The position numbers and the translations under genes are program-made. The notes under the pieces were generated by a model, which did not search any database, was not told the DNA's origin, and was given only the letters and a program-made list of their open reading frames with translations. A DNA stretch of 34,027 nucleotides from Clostridia bacterium (GTDB taxonomy: Bacteria; Bacillota; Clostridia; Oscillospirales; CAG-272): NCBI GenBank assembly GCA_017624395.1, contig JAGANE010000198.1:1-34027 (forward strand), given 5' to 3'. The first letter of the stretch is position 1; each line of letters opens with the position of its first letter. Shown here in pieces: positions 22,726 to 30,502 of this stretch.

Positions 22726-25530
22726 TCAGCTGCGGAGCAGACCTGCCCAAACGTATTCCAGCGAGTGTACGGCACCCTCTACGTTGGAGATCGAAATGTA
22801 ATCGCGGCTTGCGGCGATCTTTTTTGCCGAGGGATCCTGAATAAAGTAATAGGAACCGAGGTAGTTGATGTAGTCGTCGTACAGACTTCCGATCGGACGG
22901 GTTGCGTATGCATCAGGAAGTGTTTTGTCAAGCAGGTCAATGGAGTCGTCCAATTCGTCTGCATTGGTTGCGTAGTAGTCAAGGTCAAAGATGGGAGCCT
23001 TGGTCCAGTCGCCGTAGAAGGCGAGGTAGGGAACGTTCAGGCTCACACCGTTTGCATCGGCGTTGTTGAGGATCACAAAGCCCTCAACGTACATGCCGTT
23101 TGCAAAGGAGCTTTCGATGTACTGCTTGTCGACATCGCTCAGTGTCAGAGTGACGGTCAGATCTGCCGTTTGTCCTGCGGGAACCGTTACCGACTTTTTG
23201 TCTGCGGAAAGCGTTGCGTTGGTTGCCGCTTCAAAGCTCATAACGGCACCCGAAAGAATGTAGCCAAGCTCGTCAACGGTGGTCTTACCGTCGTTGGTCT
23301 TGGTTTCGCTGACGCCCTCGGTCATAACGTAAGAAGAAAGACTGTAGGAGAGATCAGCGGTGCCGAAGTTCTGAACGGCAAATTTGAGAGTGTAAACACC
23401 GGTCTTGTTGGGATCGTCACCAAGCTCGATCTTGGATTTGTTCATGATCGAGCTGTCCTTGCGGTCGTAGGTCAGGATGCAAGCGGCGGTTGCGGCAGCC
23501 TTGTCAATGTTGGCAAGACCTGCGCCCTGCTTTCTGACGGCGTAAGGAAGTCCGTTGGTGTTATAAACGATATCCGCGGTAGACATCAGGAGGCGGTTGA
23601 TGAATGCCGTCACCTCAACGGGGTCGTTGGCGATGTTGGGAAAGCTCTCCTTGACGTATTGGCGGAGCAGTGCGGTGATACCTGCCACGTTGGGGCAAGC
23701 CATCGAGGTTCCCGAAAGCTTATCGTAGGATTGACCGGGAACTGCGGAATAGATCGATCCACCGTGTGCGGTGATCTCGGGCTTGATGCCAAGATCGGGA
23801 GTGGGGCCCCAGGAGGAGAAGTCGGACATGAAGGGACCCGAGGTCTGCGAGCGGTTGATGTCGATATAGCCGGTTCCTGCCGCAGCGAGAAGCTCACCCT
23901 CGTCCTGACCGATCGAGCAGACAGGAATCTTGGTGTCACCAACGTTCATTCTGATGTCACCGGAGACGTTGTTGTAAATAATAACGGCTGCGGCACCCTG
24001 CTTTTCTGCGGTGTTTGCCTTTTCCTCAAAGGTGGTGGAGCCACGGCGTACCAGAGCAATCTTGCCCTTGACGTCGATGCCGGTATAGTCGGCGGTACGT
24101 CCTGCACCGGGGATCGTGATATATTCAAGCTGCAGGGAATCGGTTCCATCGGAGAAGATCTCTGCGAAGAAATCCTTTTCCTCTGCGGTACGGCTGCTGG
24201 ACTCGGTGAAGTAGATGATAGAACCGTTATAAAGAAGGTAGGGGGTCTTTTTACCGCTGATGGAAGATACGGAAAGTGCACTCTCGTAGGTTCCGGGAGA
24301 GCCTACGGTGCCGTTGTCGGGGTTGGAGGTCAATCCAAGGTTACCGTTCTTTTCGGAGCCGTAGGTAGATGTATAGCTGTTCGATGCCGCAACCACAAGG
24401 CTGATGCCTGCACTGCGGATCTTGTCGTAAACGCCGGATACGGCTTCCTTGTCGGTCTCACGGCTGAAGCCGCAGGCGGTACCGAGCGACATGTTGATCA
24501 CGTCAACGCCCAATGCCACGCAATCCTCAAGTGCCGTCAGGATCCAGGAGGTACGTGCCGACTGTGCAAGGTCGGAGAAGGTCTTCATGATGACGAGCTG
24601 TGCGTTGGGAGCAACACCGGTGATGGTATCGTCCTTACCCGCGATAATGCCCGCAACGTGCGTTCCGTGCTCGCTGAGCAGAGGATAGACCTCGGAGTCG
24701 TAATCTGCGTAGTCGTATGCGTAGGGAACCTTTTCGTTGACGTAAACGTCGGATGCGGTCAAGCCGTTGCCGTGCTGTGTGGTTGCGACGGTATTGCCGA
24801 TCAATGTCTCTACGTCCTCAAAGGTCATTCCCAGCTTGCTTCTGTCCGCGGTAAAGTTTGCGGTGGAGAATGCCGTGTGGTAGTAGTCCAGACCCGTGTC
24901 AAGCACTGCGACCACAACGCCGGTTCCGTCATAAGCGAAGTCGGAGCTGTCAAAGATACCCGTCTCATAAACGTCTACCTTGTTTTCAACCAGCTTGGTC
25001 TCCGCTACGTTGTAGACCTCGCCCACGATTGCGGTGGCACGATCTCCAAGCACGTCGCAAAGGCTTTCAAAGTCGCCTGCCAACAGGTTGATCTCAAAGC
25101 CGCCCATGAGCGTGTCGTACTCGCTGCCCAGCTTGTAGCTGATCTTGGCGTTATCCAATTCTGCGATCAGCTCGGTCTGCTTCGCACGCAGATCAGCCTT
25201 GATTGCGGCTGCCTCCTCGGTGCGGGCAAACTCGGCAAAGCTCATGCCGGAGGGCGCGCTCTGATATGCATCGAGCAGTGCAGTCTCCTCTGTACGCACG
25301 ATGACCGAGATCAGGTCGGTATCCTTGACGTGATCTGGGAGCTTATGCACCACGTTGCTGTCAAGATAGTCCTTCATGTTTGTTTGGACGTCGCCGTCAA
25401 ACAGTCGTATGAAGGATCCTGCCGTTGTGTGGTTGCCCGAAAGCAGCAGAGATGCCAACACGGTGGAAAGCACCGTAACAATGGCGATCAGTGATACGAT
25501 CAGGCGGGTGAGAATTTTCTTGTTCTTCAT
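22726..25530 (-). CDS. Cell-surface subtilisin-like serine protease (S8), ends at a premature TGA
   Basis: This 934-residue secreted protease has an N-terminal signal or anchor helix (residues 7-30) and an I9-like propeptide (about 70-175). The catalytic triad is D211 (VLDTG), H288 (HGTHVAG) and S609 (GTSMACP), with oxyanion asparagine N384. A PA insert (about 465-560) and an Fn3-like domain (from about 720) follow. This is the lactocepin/C5a-peptidase build, used to cut external proteins. The frame stops in the middle of a strand at GLLRS, and the same frame continues as the LRR half, giving a restored protein of 2,474 codons. ATG at 25530 has an AAGGA site; an ATG at 25572 lacks one. It heads the operon that encodes the peptide importer. 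Confidence 0.9.
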   Translation of the reverse strand: MKNKKILTRLIVSLIAIVTVLSTVLASLLLSGNHTTAGSFIRLFDGDVQTNMKDYLDSNVVHKLPDHVKDTDLISVIVRTEETALLDAYQSAPSGMSFAEFARTEEAAAIKADLRAKQTELIAELDNAKISYKLGSEYDTLMGGFEINLLAGDFESLCDVLGDRATAIVGEVYNVAETKLVENKVDVYETGIFDSSDFAYDGTGVVVAVLDTGLDYYHTAFSTANFTADRSKLGMTFEDVETLIGNTVATTQHGNGLTASDVYVNEKVPYAYDYADYDSEVYPLLSEHGTHVAGIIAGKDDTITGVAPNAQLVIMKTFSDLAQSARTSWILTALEDCVALGVDVINMSLGTACGFSRETDKEAVSGVYDKIRSAGISLVVAASNSYTSTYGSEKNGNLGLTSNPDNGTVGSPGTYESALSVSSISGKKTPYLLYNGSIIYFTESSSRTAEEKDFFAEIFSDGTDSLQLEYITIPGAGRTADYTGIDVKGKIALVRRGSTTFEEKANTAEKQGAAAVIIYNNVSGDIRMNVGDTKIPVCSIGQDEGELLAAAGTGYIDINRSQTSGPFMSDFSSWGPTPDLGIKPEITAHGGSIYSAVPGQSYDKLSGTSMACPNVAGITALLRQYVKESFPNIANDPVEVTAFINRLLMSTADIVYNTNGLPYAVRKQGAGLANIDKAAATAACILTYDRKDSSIMNKSKIELGDDPNKTGVYTLKFAVQNFGTADLSYSLSSYVMTEGVSETKTNDGKTTVDELGYILSGAVMSFEAATNATLSADKKSVTVPAGQTADLTVTLTLSDVDKQYIESSFANGMYVEGFVILNNADANGVSLNVPYLAFYGDWTKAPIFDLDYYATNADELDDSIDLLDKTLPDAYATRPIGSLYDDYINYLGSYYFIQDPSAKKIAASRDYISISNVEGAVHSLEYVWAGLLRS

Positions 25531-25599
25531 CTGTTTCCTTGCCTTTCCAAGACTTGTATTTTTGTGTAGCATATAATAAAAATGTCAAGCACACCCCTT

Positions 25600-25628
25600 A
25601 TTGTACCACATCTTATCGGAAAATGCAA
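25600..25628 (-). promoter_or_regulatory. Promoter of the protease-opp operon
   Basis: On the minus strand, TTGCAT (25623-25628) and TACAAT (25600-25605) are spaced by 17 bases, about 70 bases before the protease ATG. No other good promoter is visible before the downstream genes, so it probably drives all eight. Confidence 0.65.
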
Positions 25629-25707
25629 GGGATTTTTGCAAATATATATGAACAATTGAAGAATTTTTCGTTTTTTGTCAAATTTTTTCGGGGGAGCTAT
25701 TGATTTT

Positions 25708-25735
25708 TTGCTTTGTTTGTGGTATTCTATATAAT
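25708..25735 (+). promoter_or_regulatory. Promoter of the first lipoprotein gene
   Basis: TTGCTT (25708-25713) and TATAAT (25730-25735) are spaced by 16 bases, 69 bases before the ATG at 25805. The 274-base divergent region between the protease and lipoprotein genes holds this and the opposite promoter; I see no other strong structure in it. Confidence 0.55.
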
Positions 25736-25804
25736 GGCGTTTCATAGCTACAACACTGTGAGATCATTTTTAGGATATGAAAAATAAAAACGAAGGAGTA
25801 AAAC

Positions 25805-28669
25805 ATGAAACGAATGAAGAAGCTTTCGGTAACGCTTTTGGCGTTTTTGCTGATTGCCTGCACGCTGCTTGCGATGACCGGTTGTCCTGGAACCGAAGGT
25901 CCCGATCTTGGGACGACGGGAAATCAGGGGACTACCGAAACACAGCCTCCCACAGGGAGTGACGGAAAGACCAATTACACCGTACAGGTCAAAACACTTG
26001 GCGGTATGCCGATGTCGGACGTCAAGGTCTACATCTACAAGGGAACGGGCGACGACGAGGTGATCCTCGGATATTCGTCTACCGACAAAAAAGGATTTGC
26101 CACCGTCAGTGCCAAGCCCTCTGCCGATTGTCGCGTGGTGCTTTCGGGCGTTCCGAAGGGATACAACGTCAATTCCGAGGGCTATGCGCTCACGGGCAAC
26201 AGCATGACCATTACGCTGACCTCCTCGGTGATCACCGACGGCACCAAGCAGCCCTCCGTTTCCAATCTGACCTATAAGCTGGGTGACGTGATGTGTGACT
26301 TTACCGTTACCTCCTATGATGGGAAAAAGACGGTAAAGCTTTCCGAGGTGCTTGCGGAAAAGAAGATGGTTCTGCTCAACTTCTGGTACGACGGCTGTCA
26401 GTACTGTCTGGAGGAGTTTCCTGCACTGAATGAGGTTTACGAGCAGTTCAAGGATCAGGTAGAGGTTGTGGCGCTTTCGCCTTATGACGACAATGCAGCC
26501 ATCGCCGACTTTTTAAAGAATTACGCCGCATCGCTTCCTGAGGGGGGCTTGACCTTCCCCTTGGCATACGATAACGCAAACGTGGTTTCCTCGTTTGAGC
26601 TGCAGGGCTTTCCTACCTCGATCGTCATTGACCGCTACGGCGTGATCTGTATGCTGGTGTCGGGCGCAATGACCAAAAACGAGTTTACCACCGTGTTTAA
26701 TCGCTTTACGGGTGACAATTATGTACAGGAGATCATTACCGATCCCTCCACGCTGACGCCTGTTGTAAAGCCCGACGTACAGATGCCTGCATCCGACGAG
26801 CTTGCGGCTGCCGTTGACGTTGCAAATGGCGTTAACATCCGCTTTTACGGGGAGACCGATGAGAGCAGAGCCGAGTATTCATGGCCCTTTGTTGTCGGGT
26901 CCAAGGACGGTCAAACGGGTAGCTCCTGTATTAAGACCTCCAATGCATTCAAGCCCTTCTCCTACGCAACGCTTTACGCAGATATTGAGATGAAGGCAGG
27001 AGACGCGTTGGCGTTTGATTGGTTTGCTTCCACCGAATTGGGAGTTGACTTAATGTCTGTGATCGTTGACAGCAAGGAGATCTACACCGTCTCGGGTGTC
27101 AGTGAGGATTGGCAGACCTGCTATCCTTACGTGGCGCTTGAGGACGGCACGTATCAGCTTTGTCTCTATTTCTACAAGGATACGAGCGATGACGTGGGTG
27201 AGGATACCGTCTATATTGATAATCTTCGTATTGTCAAGGAGTCCGATATTGACACTCCCACTTATATCATCCGAAATGCCGCTACGGGTTTGAAGGAGGA
27301 TGCTTCGGGCTACGACCACTACGTAGAGGTCTTTTATAACGAAACCGACGGCTACTATCATGTGGACAGTGTCAACGGACCGCTTCTTCTTGCAAATCTC
27401 ATGGGATATTCCCAATTTGCTCCCGAAACCACCATTTATGCGCTGGCGTACAACGGTAAAATCGTTGATGCTAACGGTGTTAATTACGTTGACGAGCTGG
27501 AGGTATATTCCAACTATTCCATCAACGGTACGATGTACGGACTTTGTCCCGTCAACCAAAGATTAAAGTTCCTTTTGGAAAAGGTTGCCGAGTGCGTGGG
27601 CGTGGAAAGGGATGAGCCCAGACAGTGGCTACAGATCTGCCAATACTATCACGCTTACGGTACCGACGGTGTACAGCTCGCCGATCCTATCAAGGGACTT
27701 GCACCCTATTCGGCTTATGATGCCGTGCTTTCCACCGAGAGCAACACGGTCAACAATGAGATCACCTATACGCATACCTTGATGCCCAGAGGATACAAAT
27801 ATCTGTTTAAGCCCACCGTGTCGGGGGCGTATCGCATTGTTTCGGACAGCGAGCTGCCCGTGGATGCATGGATCTTTACCGCAACGGGCGATAAGTTTGA
27901 TGATTATGCGTACTTTGTTTATGAAAACGTACAAAGAGATAACTACGATACCACAAACTGTAATATGGTCGTCTATCTGGAGGCGGGTAAGGAATACTAT
28001 ATCAGTATTGGATTCTGGGATGTTACCGCTGCGGGTAGCTTGACCTATACCATTGAGTTTATCGGCGAGAGCTACGATTATTTCCGTTTGGTATCTCCCG
28101 GCCCCTTCACCTATGAGGAAAACGCAGACGGCTCTACCGGCGCGACGATTATTCTCGGCATTGACGTAGTGTTGGTAGACGGCTACTATCACGAAAAACG
28201 CGCTGACGGCAGCGTGGGCGGTAGACTTTACGCAGATTTCGTACAATCCACGCCCCTGTTTGTAAATTCGATTCGGCAAATGATTGAAATGGGCGGCTTT
28301 AACTTCAGTATGTCGGAGATTGACCACGTCATCGCCTCCTATATGAAGCAGTATCCCACCAACTACGCGGAGAAGCTGAAGGAATATTGGGGAGATGAAT
28401 TGTATGCAACTTATGAAAATGACGTCAAGGATGTTGCCAACGGAAAATATCACGGTGACGGTCAGGATCTGACCTCTGAAATTTCTGCATATCTTGAAAA
28501 GCTGGAAAGCTTTGAGGACGGAGCGGCAGGCAGTGAGCGCAATGGCTGCGTGGCGGTGGATGAGCGCTTGGCACAGATCCTGCAGCTGATCGTTGACAAA
28601 TACACCTTCGAGGGCGTGGAAAACGCTTGGCAAAAATTCTGTTATTACTACGATCATATGGGGGCATAA
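25805..28669 (+). CDS. Multidomain lipoprotein with TlpA-like thioredoxin domain
   Basis: This 954-residue lipoprotein has lipobox AMTGC (C27) and a Gly/Thr/Pro linker. A prealbumin-like Ig domain (57-140) is followed by a TlpA/redoxin domain (150-310) with CQYC at 198-201 and cis-proline P270. A jelly-roll like that of cleaved adhesins (335-478) comes next, then an unknown module (507-620), a PPC-like beta domain (655-755) and a second copy of the unknown module (786-952). It should sit on the outer face of the membrane, and the CxxC suggests thiol-disulfide exchange. ATG follows AAGGAG. Fusing a redox domain to adhesin-like modules is unusual. It could repair or form disulfides in neighbouring surface proteins; that role is inferred. 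Confidence 0.82.
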   Translation: MKRMKKLSVTLLAFLLIACTLLAMTGCPGTEGPDLGTTGNQGTTETQPPTGSDGKTNYTVQVKTLGGMPMSDVKVYIYKGTGDDEVILGYSSTDKKGFATVSAKPSADCRVVLSGVPKGYNVNSEGYALTGNSMTITLTSSVITDGTKQPSVSNLTYKLGDVMCDFTVTSYDGKKTVKLSEVLAEKKMVLLNFWYDGCQYCLEEFPALNEVYEQFKDQVEVVALSPYDDNAAIADFLKNYAASLPEGGLTFPLAYDNANVVSSFELQGFPTSIVIDRYGVICMLVSGAMTKNEFTTVFNRFTGDNYVQEIITDPSTLTPVVKPDVQMPASDELAAAVDVANGVNIRFYGETDESRAEYSWPFVVGSKDGQTGSSCIKTSNAFKPFSYATLYADIEMKAGDALAFDWFASTELGVDLMSVIVDSKEIYTVSGVSEDWQTCYPYVALEDGTYQLCLYFYKDTSDDVGEDTVYIDNLRIVKESDIDTPTYIIRNAATGLKEDASGYDHYVEVFYNETDGYYHVDSVNGPLLLANLMGYSQFAPETTIYALAYNGKIVDANGVNYVDELEVYSNYSINGTMYGLCPVNQRLKFLLEKVAECVGVERDEPRQWLQICQYYHAYGTDGVQLADPIKGLAPYSAYDAVLSTESNTVNNEITYTHTLMPRGYKYLFKPTVSGAYRIVSDSELPVDAWIFTATGDKFDDYAYFVYENVQRDNYDTTNCNMVVYLEAGKEYYISIGFWDVTAAGSLTYTIEFIGESYDYFRLVSPGPFTYEENADGSTGATIILGIDVVLVDGYYHEKRADGSVGGRLYADFVQSTPLFVNSIRQMIEMGGFNFSMSEIDHVIASYMKQYPTNYAEKLKEYWGDELYATYENDVKDVANGKYHGDGQDLTSEISAYLEKLESFEDGAAGSERNGCVAVDERLAQILQLIVDKYTFEGVENAWQKFCYYYDHMGA

Positions 28670-28719
28670 AGGACGGATTTTAACACACGTGTTGCAAAAT
28701 TCGTGCATTTGAACCCGCA

Positions 28720-28764
28720 AAAAAGACTTCCGATGCTTTGCGACGATTGCGAGGCATCGGAAGT
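28720..28764 (-). terminator. Hairpin with minus-strand terminator layout between two plus-strand genes
   Basis: ACTTCCGATGC (28726-28736) pairs with GCATCGGAAGT (28754-28764) around a 17-base loop. The T-run follows the stem on the minus strand (CTTTTTTGCGGG), while on the plus strand it is preceded by the A-run and followed by mixed sequence. Both flanking genes are on the plus strand, so it would stop antisense transcripts, or it is a moved repeat. Confidence 0.55.
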
Positions 28765-28790
28765 GTGTTTAGAAAGGAGCTTCGCTTTTT

Positions 28791-30398
28791 ATGAAACGAA
28801 GAATGATACGCGGACTCTTGTTGGCTTTGCTTTGTTTGTTGGCTTTTTCGGCTTGTACGGATGGGCTGCCGACCGAAACCGAAACGCCCTCGCGCGCAGA
28901 GGAGACGACCGATGCTCCTGCCGCAGGGGCGGGATATTCCGTGACGGTTGCCGATTATTTTGGCAATGGAATCAAGGACGTGATTGTAAAAATCACGCAA
29001 AACGGCGATTCCGTTGCTATGAAGGTGACGGGAGAGGACGGAAAGGTTTTCTTTAAAATAGAGGACGGAGAATACGGCGTGGAATTGGATTTTCCAAGCG
29101 AAACCACAAGAGCGTCCTACGAATTTGACACCAATGCGCTGAAATTGACCCCCGATGCCCCTGCCTTGACAGTGACACTTTACAACGTTTATTCCGAAAC
29201 CGAGGGCGTGCAGGGGTATTCCCATGAGCGCAATGCGACCATTCCCTGCGAGGCGTATAAGATCTCCGAGGGCGCTTATCGCCTACAGGATCTGAATACC
29301 GCTGACCGTACTTACTTTCTGTTCCGTCCTACCCGTTCTGGGATCTATCACATTAGCGTGATCTCGGATGCGAGATTTGAGTTTGGCTATTACGGCGGAA
29401 ATCTCAACGGTTCCAAGGATTCACTCCTTCCCGTGGAGAACAAAATGCTGGAGCTGGAGATCCGCAGTGCTTATATCGGAGACAGTGAGGCTACCACCAC
29501 GCCGTATCTGATCGGTGTGATGCCAAAAAGCGAAAGCGTGACCGATTGCCTGCTTGTTGTGGAGCGTGTGGGAGAGCCCGCCTTTTCTCCCGTTGACGTG
29601 GAGTGGAGAACCGTGCTGCCGGGAGTTGAGGATCTTAAGCGCATCAATTATCTCAACTGGACGTTTTCGGGCTTCACCTCGGTGGATATCAAAGCGAACC
29701 CCGTGAGTGTGATTTTTAACGAAGCCGACGGATTTTACCATTTTGGAACTGCTGACGGTCCCATCGTTTATATACGTCTCAATACGGCAAGTGGATATCT
29801 TGGAGATGGTGGAACCATCTACGGGGCTGCCGAAATGAGCCAATTTGGGGCGCATTTTTATGACGAGGAAGGAAACTTTCTTTACAAGGAGACCTACAAT
29901 CAGCTGATTTTTGATTATACTGCAATCTGCGATCCCGTCAACGGAGCGTGTCCGCTGACCAAGCAGCTTGTGTACGTGATGGAAACGATGGGGGCGTGGA
30001 AGGGCTGGTTCAATTCCCAATCGGGAAATTATCTCTTTGGAAACGTTGCGGTCAATCCCGACATGATGCCCTTTTTTGCCTGCGGATACTACAAAACAGT
30101 AACGAAAAACACGTCCGGAAGTGAAGCAAACCCTGTCAAGCTTGGTGCGGACACCAACGGTGCGATTCTTGTACAAAAGGGAACCCCGATTTATCTGAAG
30201 ACAACTGCCGCAGATCTGCTCTTTGAGATTGTGGATGCCAACGGAGACCTTAAGGTTACTTATAACGGAAAAACCTATGTTGCTGTTGACGGAAAGATCA
30301 CACTTCCCGTCTCCGCAAAGGATACGGTGATCAAAATTGAGGTGCTTTCCAACAGCAGTGCCGAAAGCGTTGCCGCTGTGATCGTGGAAAAAACCTGA
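28791..30398 (+). CDS. Surface lipoprotein with Ig-like, PPC-like and shared unknown modules
   Basis: This 535-residue lipoprotein has lipobox AFSAC (C22) and a Glu/Thr/Pro linker. A prealbumin-like domain (48-132) precedes a PPC-like beta domain (about 150-260). The unknown module found twice in the previous gene follows (304-412; FNEADGFYH to GACPLTKQLV), then a C-terminal beta module shared with the next gene (443-535; GSEANPV to the end). No enzyme motif is visible. It is probably a surface-exposed binding or scaffold protein. ATG is preceded by AAAGGAG with rather long spacing of about 12 bases. It lies 121 bases after the first lipoprotein gene on the same strand. Confidence 0.78.
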   Translation: MKRRMIRGLLLALLCLLAFSACTDGLPTETETPSRAEETTDAPAAGAGYSVTVADYFGNGIKDVIVKITQNGDSVAMKVTGEDGKVFFKIEDGEYGVELDFPSETTRASYEFDTNALKLTPDAPALTVTLYNVYSETEGVQGYSHERNATIPCEAYKISEGAYRLQDLNTADRTYFLFRPTRSGIYHISVISDARFEFGYYGGNLNGSKDSLLPVENKMLELEIRSAYIGDSEATTTPYLIGVMPKSESVTDCLLVVERVGEPAFSPVDVEWRTVLPGVEDLKRINYLNWTFSGFTSVDIKANPVSVIFNEADGFYHFGTADGPIVYIRLNTASGYLGDGGTIYGAAEMSQFGAHFYDEEGNFLYKETYNQLIFDYTAICDPVNGACPLTKQLVYVMETMGAWKGWFNSQSGNYLFGNVAVNPDMMPFFACGYYKTVTKNTSGSEANPVKLGADTNGAILVQKGTPIYLKTTAADLLFEIVDANGDLKVTYNGKTYVAVDGKITLPVSAKDTVIKIEVLSNSSAESVAAVIVEKT

Positions 30399-30421
30399 TT
30401 TTGACTTTTTGAAAAAATCTG

Positions 30422-30450
30422 TTGCAAAAACTTTCAAAAAATGATATAAT
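30422..30450 (+). promoter_or_regulatory. Sigma-A promoter of the third lipoprotein gene
   Basis: TTGCAA (30422-30427) and TATAAT (30445-30450) are spaced by 17 bases, with an extended TGA before the -10 box. It sits 53 bases upstream of the ATG at 30503, so this gene has its own promoter. Confidence 0.8.
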
Positions 30451-30502
30451 GTAAAAAAACGTCTGCGGCGTGACCGTGGACGAAAAAGAGGATGGAGAGC
30501 TT

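Noticed and set aside
22699..22728. Selenocysteine insertion at the TGA
   Set aside because: The hairpin begins two bases after the stop and its loop is only nine bases away, too near for the usual bacterial element, and the residue is not in a redox site.
22366..25494. Plus-strand open frame of 1,042 codons opposite the protease
   Set aside because: Shadow caused by codon bias in the protease gene, whose catalytic triad is complete. The same applies to the frames at 19486-21513, 10703-11905 and 11920-13335.
9634..25530. Genome-wide recoding of TAG or TGA to explain the in-frame stops
   Set aside because: TGA ends six intact genes, several in ATGA overlaps, and TAG ends the AraC gene; other genes have no internal TAG or TGA.
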